This document shows, in pieces, positions 15,169 through 22,674 of a DNA stretch of 49,791 bases (position 1 is its first letter; every line of letters begins with the position of its first letter). Origin of the DNA: Fibrobacterota bacterium. Lineage in GTDB: Bacteria; Fibrobacterota; Fibrobacteria; UBA5070. Made by a program: the position numbers and the translations under genes. The stretch lies in assembly GCA_029557215.1 (NCBI GenBank), contig JAKPQQ010000104.1:1-49791 (forward strand). The letters run 5' to 3'. Under the pieces are notes generated by a model. That model searched no databases, was not told the origin of the DNA, and saw only the letters and a list, made by a program, of their open reading frames with translations.

Positions 15169-15831
15169 ATGCCCAGAACCAAGATCGACCTTTCGCAGTG
15201 GCAGGACTTCCGCGGCAAGGACGAAGGCGTTCTCATCCACGTCAACTCCAGTCGCGAAGCCATCATGCCGGTACGCGACGCGTTGGACGAATACCGCAAG
15301 GGCCGCCAGACCGAACCCAACTACGAGACCGGGACCTTCGGCCTCGTGGGACCGTCCATGGTCCAGCTGCGCAATTCGCTGGTCAAGAACAAGAAGCGCT
15401 ACATCCTGTTCGGCACCATCTACGAAGGCCTGTCCGAAGCCCACAAGGGCAAGTTCCTGGTCACCGGCTACATGCGCATCGACAAGGTCCTCGATGTCAA
15501 GAAGCTGCACCTGCGCCGCTGGGCGCTCAAGAACGGCGAAGCCGACGAACTCCTGGCCCGCTACTTCGAGATGGACAACTGCTGGGCGCTGTATTCCGAC
15601 GACATGCGGTTCGTTTCGCCCGAAGACGCGATCGAGCTGACTCCGGAAAAGGCCAAGAAGTGGGGCTGCAAGAGCAAGCTGAACAAGCAGACCCGCCTGA
15701 ACCTGACGGTCGACCAGACCCACGAGGTCGTTGAGTACTTCAAGAGCAAGCCCGACCAGACCGAGGAATACATCGCCACGGTGCGCGAGTTCGCCGAATT
15801 CCTCAAGGAAGAAGAAACCGAAGAGGAGTGA
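15169..15831 (+). CDS. Hypothetical soluble protein, acidic C-terminus
   Basis: A 220-aa protein I do not recognise. AAAGGA lies 8 nt before ATG 15169. It has no signal peptide or membrane segment. The N-terminal part (MPRTKIDLSQWQDFRGKDEG) is basic. The middle, RYILFGTIYEGLSEAHKGKF followed by LVTGYMRIDKVLDVKKLHLR, alternates strands in a way reminiscent of PUA/EVE-like barrels that bind modified nucleic acids; this is a weak impression only. The last 12 residues are almost all Glu. Codon use is strongly biased to C/G-ending codons, which suggests a highly expressed native gene. It has its own repeat-rich upstream region and a clean terminator, so it is a single-gene unit. Confidence 0.75.
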   Translation: MPRTKIDLSQWQDFRGKDEGVLIHVNSSREAIMPVRDALDEYRKGRQTEPNYETGTFGLVGPSMVQLRNSLVKNKKRYILFGTIYEGLSEAHKGKFLVTGYMRIDKVLDVKKLHLRRWALKNGEADELLARYFEMDNCWALYSDDMRFVSPEDAIELTPEKAKKWGCKSKLNKQTRLNLTVDQTHEVVEYFKSKPDQTEEYIATVREFAEFLKEEETEEE

Positions 15832-15874
15832 TCGGGAACGGGCGCCTGTGCCGGACCGACAAATCCTGTTGACG

Positions 15875-15903
15875 AAAAGGCGACCCCGACGAGGTCGCCT
15901 TTT
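15875..15903 (+). terminator. Rho-independent terminator
   Basis: AAAAGGCGACC (15875-15885) pairs with GGTCGCCTTTT (15893-15903) across a 7-nt loop, ending in a T-run. It lies 43 bp after the stop of the 15169 gene. Confidence 0.93.
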
Positions 15904-15969
15904 CTCATGGTCCGCGGGGCTTGGTGGGGCCGTGGGGCCGCAAAATTTTACGGTCCCACGGCGATGCCT

Positions 15970-16107
15970 CTACTTCTTTCCGCCGGGCTTCGCGCCGGCG
16001 AGCGCGGTGGCGGCTTTCGCCGCCTGCGCCGCATTGGCCTTCTGCGCGAGCACCTTCTCGTTGCTCGGGTGCTTCTTCTCCTGCTTCTTGATGACCTTGT
16101 CTCCCAT
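15970..16107 (-). CDS. Small basic Lys/Ala-rich protein (45 aa)
   Basis: A 45-residue protein with the start MGDKVIKKQEKKHPSNEKVL and an Ala/Lys tail of the type found in histone H1-like or nucleoid-associated tails (AANAAQAAKAATALAGAKPGGKK region). GGAG lies 8 nt before ATG 16107; another ATG six bases upstream is too close to that site. The net charge is strongly positive and the composition is helix-favouring. I cannot name a family. It is read toward the terminator of the facing gene and lies 115 bp downstream of the acetyltransferase gene on the same strand. Confidence 0.6.
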   Translation of the reverse strand: MGDKVIKKQEKKHPSNEKVLAQKANAAQAAKAATALAGAKPGGKK

Positions 16108-16222
16108 TGTCATGTCTCCATTGCGCGGGCGTGTCCGACATCGGGCAGGCTTTCCATACAAGTACCATAATCCACCGGCGCCCGACGAGGATTCCTGCAA
16201 AAACTTGTCGGGTCGTCCGCGC

Positions 16223-16792
16223 TCAAGCCGCTTCGACGATGGGGATCTCCTTGATCACGCGGGCGGGATTGCCGGCCAGCACCACGTTGTCGCCGAAGGA
16301 TTTCGTCACCACGGCACCCGATGCCACCACCACGTTGTTCCCCAGTCGCACGCCGGGATTGATCACGGCATGGCCTCCGATCCAGCAATCGTCCCCGATG
16401 GTGATCGGTCTGCCCAGCTCCTTGCCAGAGTTGCGCAGCACCGGATCGATCGGATGGGTGGCCGTGTAGATCCCCACCTGCGGGGCGAGCAGGCAGTTCT
16501 TCCCGATCCGCACTTCGGCCACGTCCAGGATCACGCAGTCGAAGTTCGCGTAGAAGTTGTCGCCCACGTGGATGTTGCAGCCGTAGTCGCACTTGAACGA
16601 GGGCTCGATGTAGATGGAACCGCCGCAGCTTCCGAACAGCTCCTTGAGCATCCGCTCGCGCAGGTCCTTTTCCACGACCGAAGTACGGTTGTAGGCCTCC
16701 GTCGCGAGCCTTGCCCTGATCCGCAGTTCCACCAGCTCGGGGTCGGCGGGATCGTAGAGCTCGCCCGCCAGCATCTTTTCGCGTTCGGTCAT
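16223..16792 (-). CDS. maa: Maltose/galactoside O-acetyltransferase family protein
   Basis: A 189-aa left-handed beta-helix acetyltransferase. It begins [20 protein letters not shown], the Mac N-terminal domain found in maltose and galactoside acetyltransferases. Hexapeptide repeats follow from about residue 70 ([20 protein letters not shown]). The catalytic histidine lies in [10 protein letters not shown], and the C-terminal acetyl-CoA loop is [20 protein letters not shown]. It transfers acetyl from acetyl-CoA to a sugar hydroxyl; the substrate is not determined by sequence. The ATG overlaps the stop of the DUF4403 gene (ATGA), with AAGGA 7-8 nt upstream. Confidence 0.9.
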   Translation of the reverse strand: MTEREKMLAGELYDPADPELVELRIRARLATEAYNRTSVVEKDLRERMLKELFGSCGGSIYIEPSFKCDYGCNIHVGDNFYANFDCVILDVAEVRIGKNCLLAPQVGIYTATHPIDPVLRNSGKELGRPITIGDDCWIGGHAVINPGVRLGNNVVVASGAVVTKSFGDNVVLAGNPARVIKEIPIVEAA

Positions 16793-18261
16793 TGTGAGGT
16801 CCTTTCCGTCGTTTTCCGTCCGGTTCCGACCATGAACGTCGCCGTCCCGTCGGTGCGCATCCAGGCGTGCAGTCGACCCTGGTCCAGCGAGATGCCCATC
16901 GGGCGCAGGGTCTGGAGCGAGATGGCCATTTCCCCCACGTCGCCGGTCGGGATCCGCAGGTCGGCCACCCGCGGCATGTGGCTGGAAATGTTGATCGTCG
17001 CCGCCCTGGCGATCGCGTCCTTGATGGTGCCGTGGAGCAGAAAATCGGCGGATTTCATCAGGAAGGAGCGCGTCTGCATGTCGAAGTCCACATCCGACAG
17101 GAGCACCGTGTTGCTGGCCGAATCGAACAGGGGCCTGCCTTTCAGGAAGATGTCGCCCTCGAAGGGTTGCAGCAGGCGCACGCCCAGCACGGCCCTGTCG
17201 CCTCCGCCGTAGAGCCATGCCTTGGCGATCCGGACCGTGCGACCGCCGGCGTCGAAGATCCTGCCGGAAAGCGAGGCGGACATCAGGCTGTCGACCACGG
17301 CCAGAGGGATTCCCGCCTGGGCCTCCAGGTGGAACAGCCCGTCCCCGGTGGGTTCCACGCGGATGGGAGGGAGGACGCGCGAGGTGTCGGAGGCCACCAC
17401 GCTGTCGGTGAGCGACGGACGGGCGCGGATGGTGATGGCGGAATACACCATCTTGCCGGTTCCTGTCAGGGGGCTCACGGAAAGGCTTTCCGGACGCACC
17501 ACCAGCCTCACCCCGGGCAGGATCTCGCGCGGCTTGACCACTTCCTTCCAGGCCTTTTCGGCCATGGGGCGCACCTGGATGGCTTCGGGGATCTTCTGGA
17601 TCGCCTGGGTGATCGCCTTGTGGACCTGGTTTCGGACCAGCGGGAGATCCAGGATGTCCTCCAGCCTCACCTTGAACGCCGTCAGCTCGCAAGGACGGAT
17701 CCATCGCATCTCCCAGGGGAGCGTCCTCAACTGGACCTTGGCGTCGTCGCCCCAGGACAGGTATCCCTTGAGGGTGAAGTCGATCGCGCCGGTGGGTTCG
17801 CCGGTCCGTTCCCCGCAGGACGCCAGCCCCATGTTCATTCCGCCGCCCAGCACGGAACCGCCCACCGCGAACCCCACGCGGGCCACCGCCTGGATCTGGT
17901 CGCCCTGCATGGTCAGATCGATGTTCTCCAGTTCGGTGCGATGACGGAATTCGACACCCACGGTGGGAGCGAACGGGATGTTCCCGCCCAGTTGCACCTT
18001 CTTCTGCTTCACCTGCAGGGAAAGCGGCTTCGGGGTGGCCGCGAGGATCCTCTGCTGGACGAAATCCAGGTCCACCTGGATCGGGATCCTCAGGGTGGAA
18101 GGAGGCGGTTCCGGAATCTGGGCCAGGAGCGGGTGGGGCGGTGGTGGGGGCGGTGATTCCGGTCTGGATCCGGCGCAGCCGGACAGAGACAAGGCCGTCG
18201 AGACGGCCAAGACGAGGACATACGGCCCGAGGCCTTGGGAACGACGATTCTCGCGATGCAT
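16789..18261 (-). CDS. DUF4403 family lipoprotein
   Basis: A 490-aa predicted lipoprotein. The signal peptide [16 protein letters not shown] has a lipobox Cys at about residue 29, followed by a Pro-rich spacer. The rest is a soluble beta-rich protein with the pattern of DUF4403: [18 protein letters not shown] at the N-terminus, paired repeats of long strands, and [24 protein letters not shown] segments near the end. The fold is thought to resemble lipid-binding BPI/TULIP or SMP-like tubes, so a role in lipid or envelope handling is possible; that is inference. It is coupled to the downstream acetyltransferase gene by an ATGA overlap. Confidence 0.8.
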   Translation of the reverse strand: MHRENRRSQGLGPYVLVLAVSTALSLSGCAGSRPESPPPPPPHPLLAQIPEPPPSTLRIPIQVDLDFVQQRILAATPKPLSLQVKQKKVQLGGNIPFAPTVGVEFRHRTELENIDLTMQGDQIQAVARVGFAVGGSVLGGGMNMGLASCGERTGEPTGAIDFTLKGYLSWGDDAKVQLRTLPWEMRWIRPCELTAFKVRLEDILDLPLVRNQVHKAITQAIQKIPEAIQVRPMAEKAWKEVVKPREILPGVRLVVRPESLSVSPLTGTGKMVYSAITIRARPSLTDSVVASDTSRVLPPIRVEPTGDGLFHLEAQAGIPLAVVDSLMSASLSGRIFDAGGRTVRIAKAWLYGGGDRAVLGVRLLQPFEGDIFLKGRPLFDSASNTVLLSDVDFDMQTRSFLMKSADFLLHGTIKDAIARAATINISSHMPRVADLRIPTGDVGEMAISLQTLRPMGISLDQGRLHAWMRTDGTATFMVGTGRKTTERTSQ

Positions 18262-18317
18262 GGCCCGGCAAAGGTAAACCCCTCGGGACCCGGGCTGTTT
18301 CGAGTTAGACTGGTGTC

Positions 18318-19679
18318 ATGCGCCTATCCAGCGGCATCGCGGTGATCCTTGTTGCCATCCTGCTCGGGGGGGCGTTTTGGGGTTTGTCGCGCGGTCGCAG
18401 CCTGCGAGTCAAACCGGCCCACGGCGAGCACGCGTTTTCCGGCGGATTGGAATTCCCATCCAATCCCACGGCGGGGCCGCTGTGGGATTCGGCCGTGGAG
18501 CTGGCCCGATCCGGAATGCTGGAAGACGGCGCCCGATTGTTCGCGCAAGGCGCTTCGCAGGATCCGCGCGATGCGGCTTGGCCGCAGGCCGAGGCCGAAT
18601 GCTGGGCCGCTGCCGGGCGCCACGACAGCGCCTTGTCCGCGCTGGAACGGTGCCGCTCGATCGCGCCGCTTTCCACGGCGGCGTTGCTCCGGCGGCGCGC
18701 GAGTCGGTTGGAGCTGGGCTTTTCCATGGCCTCCACGGGGCAACCCTGGAAGGGCCGGCAACTGGGCGAGGCGATCCTCCAGGAATCGCCGGGCGATTCG
18801 GAGGCGACGCTCCTCGTGGGTTATTCGCAGGCGATGAACGGGAATCCGGGGTCGGCCGAAGCCGTCCTGGAAAAGCTGGTGGGCGAGCATCCCGGGGTGG
18901 TCCAGGCCTACCCGATCCTGGTCCAATGCGCGATGCGGCGGGGCGACGCGGAAGCCGCTTCGCGATGGCTGGAGCGCTACGCCCAGGCCGATCCCGCCGC
19001 GATCGGGTTGGCAGCGATGGACCAGCAACTGCAGCGCATGCGCTCGCGGGCCGAAGGCAAATCGAATTCCCGGTTGCGCGTGGTCTGCATGGGAACATGC
19101 CCCTACGGGTTGGAAGACGAGGTCATGGCCTCGGCCGAGACCGCATGGAACCTGCTGAAGAGCCAGATCGGATCCGAGCCTTCCCACCAGGTCAACATCC
19201 TGCTGGGAGGGCAGGCGAACGCTCCGCACTGGGCGGCGGCGAGTTTCGACGGCCAGGTGCATCTTCCGCTGGAGCCCGCGACGGATCCGGGGCGGCGCGA
19301 CGCGGTGTTGCGACACGAATTGACGCACGCGTTCCTGGCCTTCGCGGGTGGTGGCCAAGTTCCCCTGTGGCTGAACGAAGGCTTGGCGCAGTACTACCAG
19401 GGCGAACGCTGCCAACGCCTTCCGGGCGCCGAATCCGCCGAATGGCTGGACGAGATCCAGGCGCGTCGGACGTTCATGGATCTGGACGAAGACCAGGCCG
19501 AACTGGCCTACATCTTCTCCTTGGCCGTCGCGCAGGAACTCATGGAGCTCAACACTTCCACCGCCCTCGCGAAGTACCTGGCGCATCTGCGCAACGGAGT
19601 GGACGAACGAGTGGCCTTCCGGAAGGTGTTCGGCGACGACTATCCGCACCTGTCGGCAAGGATCCGCGCTAGGCTGTAG
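18318..19679 (+). CDS. TPR protein with C-terminal zinc metallopeptidase (peptidase MA-like) domain
   Basis: A 453-aa membrane-anchored protein. Residues 5-24 form a hydrophobic anchor (IAVILVAILLGGAFWGL). Residues of about 53-245 are tetratricopeptide-like helices (for example GPLWDSAVELARSGMLEDGA). The C-terminal domain has the gluzincin zinc motif HELTH at 333-337 in LRHELTHAFLAFAGGG and the third ligand Glu354 in LWLNEGLAQYY. The active site probably faces the periplasm. The substrate is unknown. The gene lies 56 bp from, and divergent to, the DUF4403 gene. Confidence 0.85.
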   Translation: MRLSSGIAVILVAILLGGAFWGLSRGRSLRVKPAHGEHAFSGGLEFPSNPTAGPLWDSAVELARSGMLEDGARLFAQGASQDPRDAAWPQAEAECWAAAGRHDSALSALERCRSIAPLSTAALLRRRASRLELGFSMASTGQPWKGRQLGEAILQESPGDSEATLLVGYSQAMNGNPGSAEAVLEKLVGEHPGVVQAYPILVQCAMRRGDAEAASRWLERYAQADPAAIGLAAMDQQLQRMRSRAEGKSNSRLRVVCMGTCPYGLEDEVMASAETAWNLLKSQIGSEPSHQVNILLGGQANAPHWAAASFDGQVHLPLEPATDPGRRDAVLRHELTHAFLAFAGGGQVPLWLNEGLAQYYQGERCQRLPGAESAEWLDEIQARRTFMDLDEDQAELAYIFSLAVAQELMELNTSTALAKYLAHLRNGVDERVAFRKVFGDDYPHLSARIRARL

Positions 19680-19733
19680 CGGCCAGAGATTCCTATTTTG
19701 TTCCATGGCCCCAAAAAATCGAAGGAGCGAACC

Positions 19734-20270
19734 GTGCGAATTGTTTCCGTCTTGACCCTCGTCTCCATGGCAGCCTTGGTTTCCGCGCAGGGACAGACTG
19801 CTCCAGCCAAGCCCCTCGGGCCCGTCGCGGCGGCTCCGGCCAAACCCACCAAGGTCGACTTCTCGATCCCGCTCAAGCCGCTCAAACAGCCCGATCTTTC
19901 GTTCAGCATGCTCAAGAACCGCAACACGTTCCTGTTCTACTTCTCGCCCAATTGCGGCCATTGCCAGCACACCTTCCCGACCATCAAGGCCTTCCGCGAC
20001 AAGTACGAGAAAAAAGGCATGGCCTTCGCCGCCGTTTCCACCGGCTACGCTTCGCCGGAGGACCTCAAGGCGTTCGATGCCGAACTCAAGGTCGACATGC
20101 TCTACTTCCAGGACGACACCAAGCGCTTCGCGCAGCTCTACAGCACCGGCAGCGTTCCGCTGATGCTCCTGGTTTCGCCGGACGGATCGTTCCAGCTCTG
20201 GAACTCTTCCGATTCCGCCACCATGGCGGCCATCGAAGCCGGCATCAAGAAGAACCTCAAGATCAAATAA
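19734..20270 (+). CDS. Secreted thioredoxin-like (TlpA/ResA-type) protein, copy 1
   Basis: A 178-aa exported thiol-disulfide protein. The start is GTG 19734, with AAGGAG 6-7 nt upstream; an in-frame ATG 36 nt earlier lacks a site. The signal peptide is MVRIVSVLTLVSMAALVSAQ. The active site is Cys75-Gly-His-Cys78 in FYFSPNCGHCQHTFPTI, and the cis-proline loop is STGSVPLMLLVSPDG. CGHC is the motif of oxidising PDI-like enzymes, whereas ResA/TlpA reductases usually have CxPC, so the redox direction cannot be read from sequence. The gene is followed by a paralogue at 20381. Confidence 0.87.
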   Translation: MRIVSVLTLVSMAALVSAQGQTAPAKPLGPVAAAPAKPTKVDFSIPLKPLKQPDLSFSMLKNRNTFLFYFSPNCGHCQHTFPTIKAFRDKYEKKGMAFAAVSTGYASPEDLKAFDAELKVDMLYFQDDTKRFAQLYSTGSVPLMLLVSPDGSFQLWNSSDSATMAAIEAGIKKNLKIK

Positions 20271-20306
20271 GATCGCCGGAGGCGATCGGAGCGATTGTTC
20301 CGATCG
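20271..20306 (+). terminator. Two overlapping, mutually exclusive stem-loops between the thioredoxin-like genes
   Basis: GATCGCC (20271-20277) pairs with GGCGATC (20281-20287). Alternatively CGATCGGA (20283-20290) pairs with TCCGATCG (20299-20306). Both cannot form at once, because 20283-20287 is shared. There is no T-run, so this may be a weak terminator or attenuator rather than a full stop. Confidence 0.4.
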
Positions 20307-20380
20307 CTGTTGTGGTTCGATCACAGAACGCCCGAGAGTCTTCGTTACTCCGAACACAAACAGGATTGGTGGATCCGGTG

Positions 20381-20944
20381 ATGGGCTTCAAGGGCAGTCG
20401 CAAGTGGGTTGGGCGCATCTTGATCGCGTTCTTCGCTGTTGCCTGCCTGATCTTTGTTCGTTCGGCATGGAAGCGCGACGTTCCAGCGGTCGTGCAGGTT
20501 TACCGCTGGATGCACGACACGACCCGGATCGATTTCGATCTACCGCTGGAGTCGATCGATGGCTCGAACCGAACATTCTCTGAATTCAAGCAAAAGCGAA
20601 TCTTGTTGTTCTACTTCTCGCCAACTTGCGGTCATTGCCAGAAAGCGTTCTCCAGAATCAAGATGTACCGCGACAAGTACCAGGGCGATAGCTTGTCCGT
20701 CGTGGCGGTCGTCACGGGAAAAGCGTCCACGGAAGACGTGGTGGCATTCAGGTCGGATTTCCAACTCGATATGCCGACCTTCAGAGACAAATCCAGGCAG
20801 TTTTCCAAGTTGTACAACTCAGGAAGCGTTCCGTTGATGCTTCTCGTTTCCAGGGATGGTACCTTCGAGGCATGGAATTCCGCAGACTCCTCGACCTTGG
20901 ACTCGGTCGAGAACGCGATCAGGAAGAGCATCGGTTCACCCTAA
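20381..20944 (+). CDS. Membrane-anchored thioredoxin-like protein, copy 2
   Basis: A 187-aa paralogue of the preceding gene. An N-terminal membrane anchor (residues about 10-27, VGRILIAFFAVACLIFVR) replaces the cleavable signal. The active site is Cys83-Gly-His-Cys86 in LLFYFSPTCGHCQKAF, and SGSVPLMLLVSRDGTFEAWN matches copy 1 almost word for word. The two arose by tandem duplication. Base use is more relaxed (more A/T at third positions) than in copy 1, which suggests lower expression or a separate origin. The ATG at 20381 has only a weak ribosome-binding site. The next gene starts 10 bp downstream. Confidence 0.85.
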   Translation: MGFKGSRKWVGRILIAFFAVACLIFVRSAWKRDVPAVVQVYRWMHDTTRIDFDLPLESIDGSNRTFSEFKQKRILLFYFSPTCGHCQKAFSRIKMYRDKYQGDSLSVVAVVTGKASTEDVVAFRSDFQLDMPTFRDKSRQFSKLYNSGSVPLMLLVSRDGTFEAWNSADSSTLDSVENAIRKSIGSP

Positions 20945-20954
20945 GGGCTTGGCG

Positions 20955-21485
20955 ATGAAGGACACCCATCCGCTCTGGTCGGATCTCGTCCACCGCCTGC
21001 ATATCGGAAGGCCCGACAAGCTGGTCGATTGGCTGGCGGGAGTATCCCTGTTCGAAGGCATGCACCGCAGGCACTTGCGACACCTTTCGCGCGTGCTGCA
21101 TCGCCGCGCGTTCGATCCTGGCGAGGCCATCTTTCGACAGGGCGACATCGGGAGCGGGATGTACCTCATCCAGACAGGCCGGGTACGGATCGTGGCGGAA
21201 GATTCCGTGCGAGGCGAGACCCAGTTGGCCATCCTGGAGAGCGGGCACGTGTTCGGCGAAATGTCGCTGTTCGACCATTCGCCTCGTTCCGCATCGGCCG
21301 TGGCCCAGGGCGAATGCGTCCTGTACGGACTGTTCGAGGGAGATCTGGACCAGTTGGAACGGACCCGTCCACAGGCGGCGGCGCGGCTGCTTCGCAACCT
21401 GGGGCTGTCCCTCGCCCTCCGGTTGCGCCAGACCAACGAACGTCTGCACGAAGTGGAAGAAGGTTCCGCGCGAGGCCCCTATTGA
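20955..21485 (+). CDS. Cyclic nucleotide-binding domain protein (no DNA-binding domain)
   Basis: A 176-aa protein that is nearly all one cNMP-binding (Crp-type) beta-roll: VLHRRAFDPGEAIFRQGDIG, GSGMYLIQTGRVRIVAED, and the phosphate-binding cassette VFGEMSLFDHSPRSASAVA with the Glu and Arg that contact cyclic nucleotide in family members. The C-terminus is only a helix, with no helix-turn-helix, so it is not a Crp-type regulator; it may gate a partner protein. It overlaps the downstream AI-2E-family permease gene by TTGA, which makes that permease the natural candidate partner (inference). Confidence 0.85.
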   Translation: MKDTHPLWSDLVHRLHIGRPDKLVDWLAGVSLFEGMHRRHLRHLSRVLHRRAFDPGEAIFRQGDIGSGMYLIQTGRVRIVAEDSVRGETQLAILESGHVFGEMSLFDHSPRSASAVAQGECVLYGLFEGDLDQLERTRPQAAARLLRNLGLSLALRLRQTNERLHEVEEGSARGPY

Positions 21486-22549
21486 TCGCCGTGGCTTCCG
21501 CCCGCAGGTCCGCGCCGATCGGCGACAAGGTGCTGGCCGGTGCCTGGGTGGCGATCGTGGTCGCCATCCTGGCCGTGGTCTTCTTTTCGGCCTGGATGCT
21601 GCTGCTGCCGCTGCTCCTGGGTTATCTGCTGGCATCCCTGTTGGGGCCTGTGATCGAACAATTCGATCGACGAGGATTTCCGCGCGGGATTTCCGCAGCG
21701 CTGATCCTGGGCTGTCTCAGCGCCTTCCTGATCGTGGTCGTGGTCGTCGCCACGCCGATGATCATGGCCCAGGTGCAGGTCTTCCAGAGCCATTCGCGGG
21801 AATACATCGAGATGGCCACTTCGCGGTTGGCCGGTCTCATGGATTTCCTGTCCCGGCTGGTCCCGGCCAAGGAGCTGGAACAAGCCAAACTGCTTGCGCT
21901 GCGGCGTCTGAGCGCGCAAGGAAGTCCATTCGCGTCGTTGCAGGAACTGCTGGATGTGCTGCCCATGCTGGAAAACACCTTGCTCACGCTGGTGGTGGCG
22001 TTTTTCCTGTTGGCGCGAGGCGCGGAAATCCGCACAGCGTTCGTGCGACTGGTTCCCAACCGGTATTTCGAGATGACCTTGCGTCTGCTCTACCGCGTGC
22101 AGCGCCAGACGGCCGACTACCTGCGTGGCCAGTGTCTGGATTCCCTCGCCAACGCGATCCTGATCTCCGTGGTGCTTTCTGTCCTGCAGGTGCCCTACGC
22201 GATCTTCATCGGGGTCTTCGCGGGCTTGGCCAACGCGGTTTCCCTGTTGGGGCCCATCGCGGGCGGAATCCCCGCGGTGGCATTGGCGCTGGTGGGTGCC
22301 ACCACCACGCCGTGGTGGGTGATCGCTTCGGCGCTGTTCATCGTCCACATGATCGACAACATGCTGATCTACCCGGCCACCGTCGGCGGGTCGCTTCACC
22401 TGCCGCCTTGGGTGGTGATCCTGGGAGTCGCGATCGGAAGCCACGTGGGAGGGATCATCGGGATGCTCGTGGCGGTTCCGCTCATCGGATTGTTCCGCGG
22501 GTTCGTGATCGAACTCCACGCGAGCCTCAAGGGATTCCGCATCCTGTAG
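21482..22549 (+). CDS. AI-2E/PerM family membrane transporter
   Basis: A 355-aa polytopic membrane protein of the AI-2 exporter/PerM superfamily. Helices 1-2 surround LLLPLLLGYLLASLLGPVIE, and the conserved PFASLQELLDVLPMLENTLL leads into later helices. The C-terminal block has the family signature FAGLANAVSLLGPIAGGIPA and VHMIDNMLIYPATVGGSLHL. Such proteins export small molecules or ions; the AI-2 substrate is proven for few. The start is TTG 21482 inside TTGA, with GAGG 6 nt upstream. Coupling to a cyclic-nucleotide-binding gene suggests second-messenger control. Confidence 0.88.
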   Translation: MIAVASARRSAPIGDKVLAGAWVAIVVAILAVVFFSAWMLLLPLLLGYLLASLLGPVIEQFDRRGFPRGISAALILGCLSAFLIVVVVVATPMIMAQVQVFQSHSREYIEMATSRLAGLMDFLSRLVPAKELEQAKLLALRRLSAQGSPFASLQELLDVLPMLENTLLTLVVAFFLLARGAEIRTAFVRLVPNRYFEMTLRLLYRVQRQTADYLRGQCLDSLANAILISVVLSVLQVPYAIFIGVFAGLANAVSLLGPIAGGIPAVALALVGATTTPWWVIASALFIVHMIDNMLIYPATVGGSLHLPPWVVILGVAIGSHVGGIIGMLVAVPLIGLFRGFVIELHASLKGFRIL

Positions 22550-22641
22550 TCTGGCCTACGGGTCGCGGTCTCCGCACGTGCCGACGACGACCGGAACGAA
22601 AGCGACCTGCCGGAATCCGACAGGCCGTCGTCCTTGCGAGG

Positions 22642-22663
22642 AAGAAAGGGCGCGCGAGCGCCC
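22642..22663 (-). terminator. Rho-independent terminator of the TIGR02145 gene
   Basis: On the minus strand GGGCGC (22663-22658) pairs with GCGCCC (22653-22648) around a 4-nt loop, and the stem is followed by TTTCTTCC. It lies just after the stop at 22675 of the minus-strand gene. Confidence 0.7.
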
Positions 22664-22674
22664 GGGCACAGGTC

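Noticed and set aside
18324..20357. A 677-aa minus-strand frame over the metallopeptidase and thioredoxin-like genes
   Set aside because: It is antisense to genes with clear catalytic motifs and has no recognisable domain.
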